From the NCBI GenBank assembly GCA_963931865.1, contig OZ007515.1, positions 746,501 through 810,500 of the forward strand: 64,000 nt of DNA, written 5' to 3'. This stretch comes from Axinella damicornis (taxonomy: Eukaryota > Porifera > Demospongiae > Axinellida > Axinellidae). Positions 12,617-25,071 of this stretch are shown here, piece by piece. Each line of letters opens with the position of its first letter. The stretch's first letter is position 1. Below the pieces are notes generated by a model. It ran no database searches, was not told the origin of the DNA, and saw only the letters and a program-made list of their open reading frames with translations. Made by a program: the position numbers and the translations under genes.

Positions 12617-15600
12617 ATGGCCCCTAAAAGGAACGGTGTAGTCCCCAATGGTCACTTTAAGAAGCACTGGAAGCGCTATGTGAAAACCTGGTTCGATCAG
12701 CCTGGGAAGAAGAAGAGGAGAAGGACCAAACGCCTTCAGAAGGCAGCAAAGATTGCTCCTCGCCCAGTGAAGGGGGCTCTGAGACCTGTTGTAAGGTGCC
12801 CAACCTTCAAGTACAACACTAAAATCAGAGCAGGGAGGGGATTTACACTGGAGGAACTGAAGGTGTGTAATGTCGGCTGCTGGCAGTGGAGTGGGGGCTG
12901 GTATGGTCTCGTTCCCAGACCCTTCTGAGAGGGTCTGGGCACGAGACTGGGCTGGTATAGATCCATTGCACTTGCGTCACTTTTCCATGGCATTTCTGTA
13001 TACTAAAACTTGTTCTGCCATCTTGGTGTACCATTACAGAGGAGGTTGGCCACTGCACACGTCACGAGTAATTATTACCTTTCCGTCATGTGACAGTAGA
13101 CGGTTATTAAAAGTTATTGCAAATAGCTGTACGAATAGAAGACCGTTTCTGGGGCTGCTGTGGAGTGCTCCCAGTTGGCAATCCTCGAACACGCTTTGCA
13201 AATGGACGAGACGGCCCCTAGCCTCCACTCTAGTCTTGCAGGGCCGACGTTTGCGGCGCGCGTGGGGACCGTCTGGACCGGGAGACTACTTCCACTCGTT
13301 TCTGCCATACCTCAGCTGAATCTTGAAGGGCTCGGCCTTTTATATTGACAACAGATGCCTACGCTTCCCTGCGAGTCGATATTCCAGGTGATTGCGTCGG
13401 GGCTCGATGTTGAAAACTGTCGAAACATTGTCTATGGAAGTACTGTACTTAACATTCATTACGTAATCTATATTATCGGATTACACGTGACTTTAATGAG
13501 ACCTGATTAGCAAAGGTCAACCTTGGCCGTCCTCCTCTGGTACCATTATACATTGGCAGCATCACTGGTGAGCGTTTATATAACCTACATAGCAATCACA
13601 TTTCAACACAGTTGGTGTATCGTTGCGTTCGCTGAAATTGCCATAGAAACTGCTACCTCCGGGTACACCAATATGGCAGCTGTTTTCCATTTTCGTTCGT
13701 ATTCTCAAAATTATGATGTCAGCTGCAAGGGTCTTTTCCATGATATTTCTCCTCATGCATGGTGGCCATTTTGCTTACCCTGAGATTGGACTCTGTATTG
13801 GAAAGTCAATATTTTAAGAACAGACTACTTGGAAAACACAGAACAGCTATATGTGTAACTACTCGCCAATCTCCACAAGCTGTTTATCACTAGGGTTGGC
13901 AAGCCCTACATGCTGGATCCCATACTCCTGGAACGTAAAGGGTAGTATTAAAGTTACCGCCAGAGTTAGCCATTTGTGTATGCTTCGCCTACGGGATTTC
14001 TTAGAACTGGTACAGTTCCTTCAAACCCAACAGCAAGGGGTACCACCAACAAGGGAACCAGCGTGTAGGGCTTGTCAAGCTCTGTCTAGTGATATACAAT
14101 TTGTGGAGATCAGACACTGCAGTGAGGGCGTAACATAGCTGTTCCATGTTTTCAGAGCTGTCCGGTCCAGTCCGTAAAATAATGACCACCTACCAATTTC
14201 ATGCAATTGTTCATTTCCTGCTCCTTTGGGAATGAGAATACCTTTATTTGCATGTGAGAAAGATATTAATGTGTGTGGTATGTTGGCTTCATCCTTGCAG
14301 CAAGCAGGCATCTCCCGGAAGCTTGCACCCAGAATTGGGATAGCAGTGGACCACAGACGTACGAACCACTCCCTGGAGTCCCTGCAGGGCAACGTCCAGC
14401 GGCTGAAGGAGTACCAATCCAAACTCGTCCTCTTCCCTCGAAGGGCTGGCAAACAAAAGAAGGGAGACGCTGATGTAAGAGATGTTTTTGTTTAAGAGGG
14501 CTTGATTGTTTGAAGGCTAGACCAGAAAAAGAAGCATAATACTGCATAGAGCATGCAACGAGGAAGCATGACATAGAGGTTACAGAAGAATACTTAACTT
14601 GTCGATATTCCCCTCGGCCAGCACATTAGTTCTTACCAGCCCGTCCATAGTTTCGCAACGTTGATAATATGCAGCCTCGAGTGGGTTTGATTGGTCAGTC
14701 ATTTCATCTGACTCATCTACACATCATTGTACGAGTGGCAAAAAGATGGCATATTCTATTGTGAAATGCAAGCAGCTGCTCACCTCCTAAGGTTTGCTTA
14801 TCCTCATATAGATCATGACAGAACCCCCGTTGTTTTTGCTATGCTGTCAATACTGAACGGTGTTGCCGACTGCAGCTGCAGCATGTGGCATCTGCATCAT
14901 AAGGTCTACAATTGCTCACTTCAGCTGCTGCTCTCCGATTGGGTCCATGTTAGTCTGCTACTGGGCAGCTCCCTGTGCAGAAGAACGCCTCATGGTGTTT
15001 GTGCTTATACGTGTAGCATGGCACAATCGTGCATGACAGTTCAACAGTCTTCATCCTAACTGCGTCTGGCATAGCTGGATAGGAAGTATCATTACAGCCT
15101 CATTCATGCTTCGCGGCGCTCACCAACAGCCTTGTGCATTATCATCACCATTACCCATGAGATTGAGGTCAAGTAAGGTACAAAGGTCGTGCGCATCTCC
15201 ACTCACCTATCACCCAACTACCGGACCTCACTCACGGACAGACACATGCTGAGAAACTTTAATTCAAGTGGTAGCATTTAACTTAGAGCAGCAAAGGGTG
15301 GCAGGACACTACCCATTCTGATGCATGGCCCTTAGTGCCCAGTCAACATCATGTTTACATGTAGCCCAGCAGCTATATACTCGGTTGTGTTTCTCTCTTC
15401 ATAGTCTGAAGCCTGCAAGCTGGCTACCCAACTGAAGGGAGAGGTCCTGCCTATCAGACAGCCAACCCCCAAGTACAAGTCCCGTGTTATCACGGACGAT
15501 GAGAAGAAATACAGTGTGTTTGAAGCCATGCGGGTGGCCAGAGCAGACGCCAAGCTGATCGGTGTCAGAGAGAAGCGTGCCAAACAGAAGGCAGAAGAGG

Positions 15601-15623
15601 CGGACAAACTGAAGAAGAAATGA
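12617..15623 (+). CDS. RPL13: 60S ribosomal protein L13 (eL13)
   Basis: Exons 12617-12862, 14301-14474 and 15405-15623, all phase 0. The protein is 212 aa (human 211), a large-subunit ribosomal protein. Landmarks: [14 protein letters not shown] start, basic KKKRRRTKR segment, [25 protein letters not shown], then [40 protein letters not shown] and a Lys-rich C-terminus. The introns are long for this locus (1438 and 930 bp). Intron 1 has a foldback MITE 42 bp after the donor. I looked for the intronic C/D snoRNA found in vertebrate RPL13 and could not support one. Confidence 0.97.
12904..12948. mobile_element. Foldback MITE in RPL13 intron 1
   Basis: A 45-bp hairpin, TGGTCTCGTTCCCAGACC to CGAGACT. 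It is flanked by a perfect 9-mer, gggctggta (12895-12903 and 12949-12957). Confidence 0.85.
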
Positions 15624-15772
15624 ACCCCATGTTGTCCCTATATTTCAATGAATGCTATCAGCATGTTATCCCCAACGCCTAGCCTCTCCAGACTCCCTTC
15701 CCATGATCGGCGTCTGGGAACGAGGTTTAAGTTGGTCCGGTTCCCAGACCACTCTAATTGGTGGAGCTGGAG

Positions 15773-18630
15773 ATGAGCGGTATCAGACAGCGAGGAGATT
15801 TTGGTACTGATGGTGATGAAGCAGGCTCAACCCTCGCTTCTGCAACAAGGGCACCTCTGGGCTTCCGCCAGTACAAGCGCTCGGATGTTTACCTGCTTGT
15901 AGCTGTGCTGACGGGGCTTGCGGTTGCTATTGTCTTGGTGTTCGCCCTGGCAGTGGTGCTGGAGGTTGGACTCGGCGGGGCGGAGGATGACTTTGCACGT
16001 CCCCTAACTGCTAGCACAAAGGCTGAGCTTCCTAAAGAGCCACACGCACGCGCTCGGGCATTGTTGAATGACTACCCGGTGGTTGATGGGTGAGTCAGAG
16101 CCCATAGCGGTATACCCTATCTTCTTTAGATAGGATATTTCTAAGCTAGAGACTTGTAACAACAAGTCTAAAAGTGGTGTTTTCCAAAGCGAAGTGGATA
16201 TCGGAAGTCCGCGCATGTTTTAGTACACATGCAGACATCTGTTTATTCATGCACTGGCAAGTATCTTGATGCTGTACCACTGTAACGACCAAACCCCAAT
16301 AGTTACCCTTATCCCCTGCCCAGACAGACCCTAACCCTAGCCCTACGTGTGGAGTACTTCCTGCCGGACTAATTTGTTACCTAACTGTGGCACCCTGTGG
16401 GTGGGGCTGCTATGACACGGTATTGCATCCCCTGTTCTCAGACACAATGACCTTCCCTGGCAACTGCGGGAGTACTTTTCAAACCAACTGGAACGGGTTG
16501 ACCTTTCACTCAATACTTCAGGGGGAGACCCAGAAGTGTTTGGGGACATGTGGCACACCGACATCCCCAGACTTAGAGCCGGGAAGGTGGGGGCTCAGGT
16601 AAGTATTAGCCATTACAATTAGCTGGAGAGACACTAGGAGCTAGATGGTACCGTACTCCTACATGTATTCAGCTAACAGTATGAGAACGTTAAACATGTA
16701 ATTTAGGTTCTTTGACTTCCTGCATACAGTCGGGTAAATCTTGGGTGAGAATGGTCACTTCTTGTAGTATGTGATGATGATGCTGTGTCTTCTTGATTTA
16801 GTTTTGGTCAGCTTGGACCGTTTGTGAGTCTCAGTACAACAACGCCACACGGGAGTTCATGGACCAAGTAGATGTCATCCTCCGCCTTATCGAACTCTAT
16901 CCAGGAACATTCCAGTACGTTACCACAGCTGCCGGTATTGAGTCAGCAAGAAAGAGCGGCCACATTGCCTCACTGATCGGAGTAGAAGGGGGCTACGCTA
17001 TTGACAGCAGCCTGGCTACACTGAGGCAGTTTTATCGGCTTGGGGTACGGTATATGACCCTCACACACACCTGTGATACACCGTGGTAAGTGATCGCGAG
17101 TATGAGGTCGTCTCCTCAGCTACCTTGTCAGCAAATGTGTTGGGACCACATTCATCCATTTAGGGTTCGTAGTTCAGTGTCCCCTGGCCCACCAGGACTG
17201 TCAGACTTTGGAAGAGTAAGTGATTTTACTTTCGGGTTAATAAGTGTTTGTTTTGTACATTGCGTTATGTTTCCGTCTAGAGGGTAGTCAGGGAGATGAA
17301 TCGTATCGGGATGATGGTGGACATTTCCCACGTCAACAATTACACCATGGCAGATGTACTGGATATCACACTGGCCCCAGGTGGGTGTGTACACCGGATC
17401 CATTGCAGATGAAGAGTTCTGAAGATGACTCTTTCAATCCTCATGTAGTCATATTCAGCCATTCGTCTGCCTTTGCTTTGTGCAACCACACTCGGAATGT
17501 CCCTGATGCCATTCTGAGCAGAATGGTAAGACTAAGATAATATGCACACACACACTGCTGTTGTAAGTGGGATGGTAAGAGCACACACTGCTGTTGTAAG
17601 TGGGATGGTAAGAGAGAGATGAGCACAAACTGGTCACTTGCCCCCTGACAGCCGAGCAATGGAGGGATAGTGATGGTGAACTTCTTCCCCTACTTTGTGA
17701 GCTGCACTCCAAATGCATCCGTTGGACAAGTGGCAGGTATAGTGAGCAGTGACTGACGTACTTACCGTCATGTGATCTCACAACCGTCAAATCCGTCACC
17801 TCCTCTTCAGATCACATTGACCACATTAGAAGTGTCGCTGGTGTTGATCATATCGGTGTTGGGAGTGATTACGATGGCATCCCTATGTAAGTACCATAGT
17901 AGCCTATACCTGCTAGCCTCGTTCCCAGGCCGCCACATGGCCTGGGAACAAGGCTACCTACCTGCCTGCTGCTCATCACAATTTCACCTGCAGTGGAGCA
18001 GCCATTGTAAAGTACTATTCCGAGGCAGTGTATGATTATAAGTTACTTCACTGGAAAGGCTACCCATGAACGTGGCAGGCCTGGAGGGGCACGGTCCTTC
18101 ACGTTTGCACAATCTGCTAACCCATTAAAGTAAACCCATTGGGAACACAGTCATGAACTTGAATGGGCTGTTTTGGTTATTCTGCCGTATTCGAAAGTGT
18201 TTCCACAATGGACTCGAACTGTTGAGTGGAGAGCACAACACGAGCACTTTGACGATGAACAGTATACCACCCACATCCATGGGCAGGCTAGCTGTGCTGC
18301 ATGTGTGGAGACAAGCATTCCATTGTATGACTTTCCAGGGTGCCGGTGGGTCTGGAGGATGTGTCCAAGTTCCCCAACCTGTTTGCAGAGCTGATCAGAC
18401 GAGGGTATTCTGATGACGATGTGGTAAAGATCTCAAGACTCAACTTCCTTCGAGTGTTTAGAGAAGTTGAGAAGGTATTGACTTCATGCACAGCCTCTTA
18501 ACGTCATCTGATCTGGTTGGTGTTGAGTGGTACCTCATTTATTCTACTGCAGGTTAGAGATGAACTGAAGCATCTTCCTCCAGATGACACTCTCATCTCA
18601 CCTTTACCCCGGACATTGTGGAGACCTTGA
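15773..18630 (+). CDS. Membrane dipeptidase (renal dipeptidase family), copy A
   Basis: Ten exons: 15773-16089, 16442-16598, 16802-17085, 17164-17215, 17281-17380, 17449-17525, 17652-17736, 17811-17886, 18339-18474, 18553-18630. The protein is 453 aa. Unlike GPI-anchored vertebrate DPEP1 it has a predicted N-terminal signal anchor (about 39-64) after a short cytoplasmic tail, so it is probably a type II membrane zinc peptidase with an extracellular catalytic domain. Family zinc ligands are all present: HND (His107, Asp109), GVEGG (Glu220), DISH (His287) and IFSH (His308). The catalytic-pocket His of MTLTH is at 247. Known substrates of the family are dipeptides, including cystinyl-glycine from glutathione breakdown. 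The start is the first ATG in frame, and the upstream frame is not otherwise supported. It is an inverted paralogue of the gene at 38355-42338. Confidence 0.95.
17526..17620. repeat. Donor-derived minisatellite in dipeptidase A intron 6
   Basis: A unit of about 33 bp containing ATGGTAAGA plus GCACACACTGCTGTTGTAAGTGG is repeated about twice, directly after the exon 6 donor. Each repeat recreates an ATG-GTAAGA donor-like site. Confidence 0.7.
17914..17956. mobile_element. Foldback MITE in dipeptidase A intron 8
   Basis: A palindrome, TAGCCTCGTTCCCAGGCC to AAGGCTA, 27 bp after the donor. Flanks tatacctgc and cctacctgc match at 7 of 9. Confidence 0.75.
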
Positions 18631-19012
18631 AAATATCCATTTTATATTCTGTATCCAATGGTAACATAATGGTATGTATACAAGCAGTTCAAGCACGATA
18701 GGGTTCTGTCTCAAGTCCCCTCCCCACCCTCCTCCGGCTCCCGGAGTCCCTCGCTGTGTCTGGTTTTACCCGCCATCTCCAGGATGGCAGTGGCCATCTT
18801 GTCCCGGTCCAGGATGCTTGGGTGGGAGGGAGCACCCTGCATGTGGAAATGGTCGGGTATGTGGCTGGTCATAATTTTATAGATCAGTGTGGTTTAGGGC
18901 TCTCTAATATCCCAGTCCTGTATAATGATGGCTCACTGAGACAACTGAATCTAATACCTGCATGAGTTTGTAAAACTGTAAGCTCTGCTTTAACTTTAAG
19001 TACAACAGTACC

Positions 19013-19058
19013 TAGCCTCGTTCCCAGGTCCAAGATGGCGGGCCTGGGAACGAGGCTA
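19013..19058. mobile_element. Foldback MITE, 46 bp
   Basis: TAGCCTCGTTCCCAGG to CGAGGCTA, flanked by the perfect 9-mer aacagtacc (19004-19012 and 19059-19067). Confidence 0.9.
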
Positions 19059-19125
19059 AACAGTACCTTACAAACAATCAAACTAATATTATTGCCCACC
19101 CACTGCCTGGGAACAAGAGTAAACT

Positions 19126-19390
19126 TTAGTCTTGTTCCCAGCCTGTGATGGGCGATACAGTAACCACTACGCCTTGTAGAAAGGTGTACAAAACTGTCTT
19201 GTTCCCAGCCTGTGATGGGTGATACAGTAACCACTGCGCCTTGTAGAAAGGTGTACAAAACTGTCTTGTTCCCAGCCTGTGATGGGTGATACAGTAACCA
19301 CTACGCCTTGTAGAAAGGTGTACAAAACTGTCTTGTTCCCAGCCTGTGACGGGTGATACAGTAACCACTATGCCTTGTAGAAAGGTTACA
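19126..19390. repeat. 67-bp tandem repeat, about 4 copies
   Basis: The unit contains CTTGTTCCCAGCCTGTGATGG and TACGCCTTGTAGAAAGG. The CTTGTTCCCAG core is again foldback-terminus-like, which suggests a tandemly amplified element end. Confidence 0.9.
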
Positions 19391-19439
19391 AAACTAACCA
19401 AATTGCAATATCATGGTATAACCATCGTAAATTTTATCC

Positions 19440-21554
19440 CTACCCCCATGGGCGCACCTCTTTGTCCGGGAACACAGGGGGACCCACCCCCCACACCTCC
19501 AGCATGTCAACTTGGAACTCCTCTGATGCAGAGAGCATGGGGCTGGCGTAGGTGGTGCAGCGGGGCTTGGCCTTGCTGTGGCCCACCCCATAGTCTGCTG
19601 ACAACCACAGACCAAAGTATTCCATCTGCCCACCCATACCCTGTGGGGGAGAAACACGGTGTTGGTTGTACACAGGATAGAGGTGCATGGGCTGACTGTT
19701 GTTCTTACTTGCAAGTTGTCAGAGTATACTTTCTTTGTTCTGTAACTGGCACAAACAGTGGTAGTGACCTCATAACTGTTAAACTGTTCGTTCATAGCGG
19801 TCACTGTGATCACATAGAGAGGTGACTGCTTCAAACAATGACAGGTTTAACAATTACGAGGCTACTGTTAGCCTATATAAGGAGGTTTTCAGGCTCTAAA
19901 CTTCATATAAGTACCCTTCCAGCCATGCTGTGCAGATTCATGATTCTAACACATCGGGCGTGCCTGGGTTTGAGGCTAAGGAATATATATAACACTGCAA
20001 ATCACTGAAAGGCAGCCTCTTCTCTATTATGATCGCTATGGATACTGACCAGTCCATTTGGTAGAGTCTGCGCATTCTGCTGCAGGTACATGTAGTTTTC
20101 ATTGTATCCTGTGGGGACGTAGAGTCCCATTTCCGGAGAGAGCTTGAAGAGAAAACAGTTGGCATTTCCTGGGAGGGAGAAAACATGGCATATAGAGTCA
20201 TTCATTGCTAACATGTCAACAAAGGAGCTAGGTAGCAAAGGAAGTGATGGCCAAGTGGTTAACACTGGACTGTGGATGGTAATGTCCCGAGCTCCACTAT
20301 ACAAAAAGGAGTTTAACAAAATAAACACACCTGTAAACTGGGGGTTGAACTTCCAACTTGTAGCTGCATATCCACCGAACACATTCCCACTGTTGTCCCT
20401 GACGACCACCATGGTTGGTCCTTTGTCCACCAGCTTCTTACAGAAGGTGGAGAAGCTCTCCCCATGGTGGACGCTTGAGAACAGCGGGTACAGCTTCCCC
20501 CTCAGCTCAGGTGGTACGCAGCTGGTCAGTAGCATCAGAGAAGACTGATCCAGGAGCCTTGACTGGAAAGACTCTGGAAACAGCGGATGTTGTATCTTCT
20601 GCGGAACAAGCAACCGCTCTGTGCTGCTTGTATCAATTCCAAAGTAGTTTCTGATGTCTGGAGGGACTGCAGGCGAGAATGCCTCACGAAAGAAGCAAAA
20701 TGCAAACCCAATCTCAAATATCCTCTGTGCAAGAGAGCATGAGGTCAACCAGGTCTCCATATCAGGTGGCTGGTCTGATGATCCTTGCAGAGGATTGGTA
20801 AGATGGGAGACTAAACGCTGCAAGCTGTCTGCTTCAAACAACCAGTCCTTCATGTGTGGGAATATAGCTCTTGCACACTCACTGGTCAAGATGGCAGTTA
20901 CAAATGCCAGCAGAACTGACTCAACTCGCTCCACAGTCAGTGCTGCCCCACCACAAACTATCTGAAGTAGCTCACTCTTCTGGGAAGACGACCCCTTCAG
21001 TAGCCAGCTGGCATAAAGGATGTAGTTACCGAAGGTGACTTGCTCCTTGCTGTCAGCGCTGTGTTCGTCATCTTTGCTGAGAGCTTTGAAGAGCCCCGAT
21101 ATAATCTCTTTGGGCAGAGAGAAGTAGGATCCACTGAGGTAGACCTGGAGGAGAAGAAGGGTATGACGGAGCCTACCACAAAAATATGTCAGTTCTGTAT
21201 CTACACCAGAAACCAAGCCTTGCTTGCAGGACCCCAAGTTCTGATTGCAGTACAAATTATGGAGGAACAACTGCAGCAGTCAACATTCAGCTTGCAATTG
21301 TCTGACATGGATCGAGTTAACGGACACCCCACACAAATAATTATTCATCCTCGCCAGACATCGAGCATCTGTGCAACGTCCCTTCCCCACCCAAGTTAGT
21401 AGTATACTACCTGCAGCTTGTCTTCCTCAAAGGCGTCTGCTTGCTGTACATTGGTTATGGCGAAGAAGCACCTGCTGAGCGACTCCTTCTCCTGGAAAGA
21501 GAGCAGCTGCCCAAATTTCTCCAGTTGAGCTTGTTTGCTGCCAACCCCTCCCAT
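19440..21554 (-). CDS. MEAK7: TLDc-domain protein, MTOR-associated MEAK7 (TLDC1) homologue
   Basis: Exons in coding order: 21411-21554, 20331-21144, 20050-20168, 19440-19640. Phases agree, and the total is 425 aa (human 456). The protein starts MGGVGSKQ, an N-myristoylation-type Gly2 as in human MEAK7, which acts at lysosomes in an alternative mTOR pathway. An EF-hand-like helical region (about 20-200) precedes the TLDc domain (about 245-412). TLDc landmarks are VFGGYAATSWK, CFLFKLSPEMGLY, TGYNENYMYL, NGLGMGGQ, YFGLWL, GHSKAKPRCTTY and LEVWGVG. Intron 3 (19641-20049) and intron 2 (20169-20330) stay open in parts and could be misread as coding. The ATG region lies about 660 bp from a possible divergent exon at 22216. 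Confidence 0.92.
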
Positions 21555-21612
21555 GTCGATGGCTGATCACGATCACCTGGTAAAGAAATGTATGCTGATT
21601 CAGCATAATATA

Positions 21613-21722
21613 TGGGCCCTCCGTATTTCCCGGAACGGAACGGAACGGAACGGAACGGAACGTTCCGGACCGGAAACACCACCTTATTCCACGGAACGGA
21701 CCAAAGGTCAAAGTACAGCTAG
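21613..21722. repeat. GGAAC-rich dispersed repeat, copy 1
   Basis: Contains GCCCTCCGTATTTCCC, a (GGAAC)n-like block with CGTTCCGGACCGG, then ACGGACCAAAGGTCAAAGTA. An inverted homologous copy lies at 27205-27303. The last bases of the window (GGACC repeats) are a related motif. Confidence 0.8.
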
Positions 21723-22215
21723 GACTACAACTTCATGAACTTCGCTCCCACTACTTTCTTCAGGGCGACAGACAGAAACAATGAAGGTAGATGTGGATTG
21801 AATGTGACTTCACAACTTCCCACCAGTTAGGTCTGGCCCCGTGAGACTACCAAAGTTTGTCCTGAGGAGAATCTTCACCTTGTACGTACCAATGATCTTG
21901 GACATGTAGTACATGTACATGTAGTAGTAGACATGGAATACCTTGACAAAGGTAGCAGCACACTGAAAGAATTTTGCTGTAGTACTGAGTCTACTGACAA
22001 TGTCAGCAAATGCAGACTTCTCTACTCAGTCGAAACGCAACCGTCCAAATTTTACAAGATTTAATTGCAGCGGAAGTGGGCGTGTCTTTCAATATGGCTG
22101 CCACGAGGCAGGTTTGAGAGTCGGTGTGTGAGAGGTCTCTCACCGAAGCAGCAGACGCTCTTTTTCTAAAAGAACTGATGCAGATAGTACAGCAATACCG
22201 AGAGATGGTTTTGTC

Positions 22216-24700
22216 ATGGACTTTGGCGCGTCTTTTCACGTATTTATGGAGCTGTTGGACGAAAAAGCGGCTGACCACTTACTTGGGTGTGGGGCTCTGA
22301 GCGATGTCTCGACCTATCCTGGACAGCGGGTACTCGGGACAGTAAGTTTTAGGCCATTTTACTGTTGCTCTGTATATTGGCTGTCAAATAAACGTAATAT
22401 GAAGTAGGGAGATCCTTCAAAACAAATTTGTACCACCGTTTTATGTGTAGCATTATTACCACACAGTGTTAACCACGTGTAGACGGCAGTATAAATGAAC
22501 TGTACCCATGTATTCCCGAATCTATATGTAGTAGTTGGCCTTCCTACACACCTAATGGTACTCTTCTGCTGTGGTTAATACATTTAGCTGCACTATATGA
22601 CTAATTGGACCTAATCCCTAATGTGAATCTGAATGTATTCAGCTGGATAGGTTTCGTACACGTGTCACTGAACTGAACATTTTGCCGCATCTTGTTGCTT
22701 GACCGGAATAGGCATTGTTGATTGGGTGGAGCCCCAGCTACCCAAGACGGCACTGTATTATAGGCCGCTATGGATACGACTGAAAGTGGACCTGCAAGAG
22801 AGCATGTTGGATATTATGATGTTATCCTGGTCAAACTGCAGTCTGACTCCTGAGAAGGTCTGACCTAGGTTTGAAGCTACCCCAACAAAACTACTGCCAT
22901 GCCTATCGATCAAATCTGTAGCCTAGCCTCGAACCCAGGCGCGGAGGAGGGGGAAAAGAGCGCCTGGTATCCACTGTTTGCGCATGCACTTAATTTCCCG
23001 GCATTCCGGGAATCCCGGATAAGACCGCGTCATTCCCGTGGCTTGTTGACGTCAGATTCGTGTTCGTAACCGTATCACGATCGTATTTTGTCAATAATGG
23101 CGACTTTATTCAAGATGTAGACAAGGCTGTTTCGTACCTTCAGCGACTTGGGTGTGCAGCGATGACGCTCGAACCTGAGCAGAGGGCATCTCTGAAGTGA
23201 GTATACGAAGAGACTCTGTCTACGCACTGGTTTTGGTAAGTCATTGTGTTATACCGTTCGTGTTTGATGTGAAGCTTGCCCGAGATGACAGCATAGTCAT
23301 TGTAGTCTCATCCCTCATGGCACTGATGACAGACCAAGTTCCAAACGTGAGAGTCAAAGCTGCGATCATGTCTTCGTGGTTTCGTTGTTTACACTTGGAT
23401 AGTTTTGCGACGTCATCTGCATAAATCCATGTGGTTTTATGTAATAATTAAGCACATGCGCAAACAGTGGATACCAGGCGCTCTTTTCCCCCTCCTCCGC
23501 GCCTGGGTTCGAGGCTAATCTGTAGCCTCGTTCCGCACTGTTTTCGGTTGAACAAAGAATGCGGAAGGGCCTGGTATCCTTTCCTCATGTGCGTGACGTC
23601 AAGGGTGGAAAGGACTTCATTGTATGTAGGCGCACTGGGTCTCAGAGCAGTAAGAAGAGCTAAGGTGCCAGGTGACTTATCACACGTATCTAGCTAGTGG
23701 GGGTGACTGTCATACACACCAAGCGTTGAACGTGTAGTTGGTTGAACAATACACGAAACTTTGCTTTTAATTTTATCCATTAGATATTTGTCGATTGTGT
23801 CATGTTCACATGAGGAAGGATACCAGGCTCTCCCCGCTTTTCCGTACTGCAAGCGCCAAAAAGCTGGGCGGGGCCTGGGAACAAGACTGTCAAAACTGGC
23901 TCATGTGAACAAGGAGGATACCTCAAAGTGAGCCACACTCAGAAGTTTTTCCCCCCAGAATACACCAATTGAATTCTTTGGACGCGTGAATTAGCCTAGC
24001 TCACTCGGGAACATACTTGACCAAGCCAATCAGGCAGGGGTTGGCCACTGAAAGCTTTCTGATGTCAACTGTTCTTTTTCATTTAGGTCCTACTTTTCCA
24101 AGTTTGTGAGGTGAACTTGCTGGTGAAGTGGTGCACGGACGTCTGCGCTCGTCTGCGCTGTAAGGAAGATTCAGGAGAAGGCATTTCGTGTGTGCAAGTG
24201 AGTAATCTGTGCCCGTAGGTGGAGCATAGAAGGTTAGGGGATCAGGCTCTACATGTGGCCAGAGCAGCTGCACCAGCATGGGGGGTAGTTGCCATGGACA
24301 GCAGGATGCTCGTAGGTGGAGCATACGAGGTTAGGGGATCAGGCTCTCCCTCCCAGCCTCATGGCTCACGTGTGGCCAGAGCGGCTGCACCAGCATGGTG
24401 TTGTTTTGCACTTCCACTTCGGAATGAAGTTATGTGAACTATGATGTCATTTGGCCTCAATTATATAGGTGTTTCTTACATAGAGGGCTTTCATCTGACG
24501 GTGCTTCTCCTTGATGCCTGAAGGCCTTTTTGACTCCATCCCCATTACCATATCATTACCATATCATGACATGTACCTGTCTGTCTTCCCGCACAGGATA
24601 CATCATTTCTCAACCATCTTCACAGAGGAAGCCTCAGTCTAGCCACTAGCCCCTCTCCGGCAGGCCATTACATGCGGACGCGGCGAAGCCGTGCGCAGAA
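22216..24700 (+). CDS. Unrecognised gene, two or three candidate exons
   Basis: Exon 22216-22341 starts with ATG, reads MDFGASFHVFMELLDE..., and ends ACA before GTAAGT. Exon 24087-24197 follows TTTTTCATTTAG, reads VLLFQVCEVNLLVKWCTDVC..., and ends CAA before GTGAGT. Both are phase 0, so they join cleanly (79 aa). A third candidate starts at 24597 after CGCACAG but runs into a TIR element at 24635. I do not recognise the protein. The composition is ordinary (not repeat-derived) and the phase agreement is the main support. Two transposons sit in or beside it (22924-23517 in the intron, 24635-25062 at or in the third exon), so the gene may be broken or continue further right in a form I cannot trace. 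Confidence 0.35.
22924..23517. mobile_element. Long foldback element carrying a RecQ-like helicase fragment
   Basis: Terminal inverted repeats of about 70 bp: TAGCCTCGAACCCAGGCGCGG (one base of which is context) and its complement ending GAGGCTA. Flanked by the 10-mer atctgtagcc (22914-22923 and 23518-23527). The interior reads, on the plus strand with interruptions, LEPEQRASLK and then IPFVFDVKLARDDSIVIVVS...ALMTDQV, which matches the pre-motif I to motif Ia/Ib region of RecQ-type helicases. Confidence 0.85.
24208..24400. repeat. Imperfect two-copy direct duplication of about 95 bp
   Basis: CGTAGGTGGAGCATA...GGTTAGGGGATCAGGCTC...GTGGCCAGAGC(A/G)GCTGCACCAGCATGG occurs twice in tandem. Confidence 0.8.
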
Positions 24701-25062
24701 GGTAGAGAGGGTCTAGCAAACATTGCACTAGATCACGCTTCCCTGGAATGCCAATTACATGTTCCTGTGAACCGGTGAAGTGACAGCTAGAGTTGAGGAC
24801 GAGTTCTGTACCCTTGGAGGCATCCAGGTTGGACTAGTTTAGGTCGAGTGTAGGCTTTTAGACGCTCTCCGCCGACTGATCGCACGCGAGTGGCTCTGTT
24901 TATACTACCACGAGAAACGAATCACTTCAGTGAGATCTGATTGGTCAGTTGAAACACAATCAAGTGCAATGTTTGCTAGACCTTCACCCTCCGCGTGCGG
25001 CTTCGCTGCACGCCCGCTTGACCGGCCGGGCGGCCGGCCGAGAGGGACTAGCGGCTAGACTG
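24635..25062. mobile_element. TIR element of 428 bp with 9-bp target-site duplication (second family)
   Basis: TIRs begin CAGTCTAGCC(A/G)CTAG(C/T)CCCTCTC. Target-site duplication aggaagcct at 24626-24634 and 25063-25071 is perfect. The inner parts are also inverted (TCTAGCAAACATTGCAC versus GTGCAATGTTTGCTAGA). It has no coding capacity. A shorter foldback of similar sequence lies at about 28650-28705. The 9-bp duplication suggests a Mutator-like or related superfamily. Confidence 0.88.
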
Positions 25063-25071
25063 AGGAAGCCT

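Larger units (their letters stand above)
18631..19439. other. Intergenic region between convergent dipeptidase A and MEAK7
   Basis: No gene recognised. It contains a foldback MITE (19013-19058) and a four-copy 67-bp tandem repeat (about 19126-19385). Confidence 0.7.

Noticed and set aside
13707..13785. C/D snoRNA in RPL13 intron 1
   Set aside because: ATGATGT and a CTGA are about 70 bp apart, but box C is imperfect, there is no terminal stem and no guide match could be supported.
20169..20330. Treating 20002-21270 as one uninterrupted MEAK7 exon
   Set aside because: The segment between 20169 and 20330 has GT-AG borders, breaks the TLDc domain when translated and restores it when removed.
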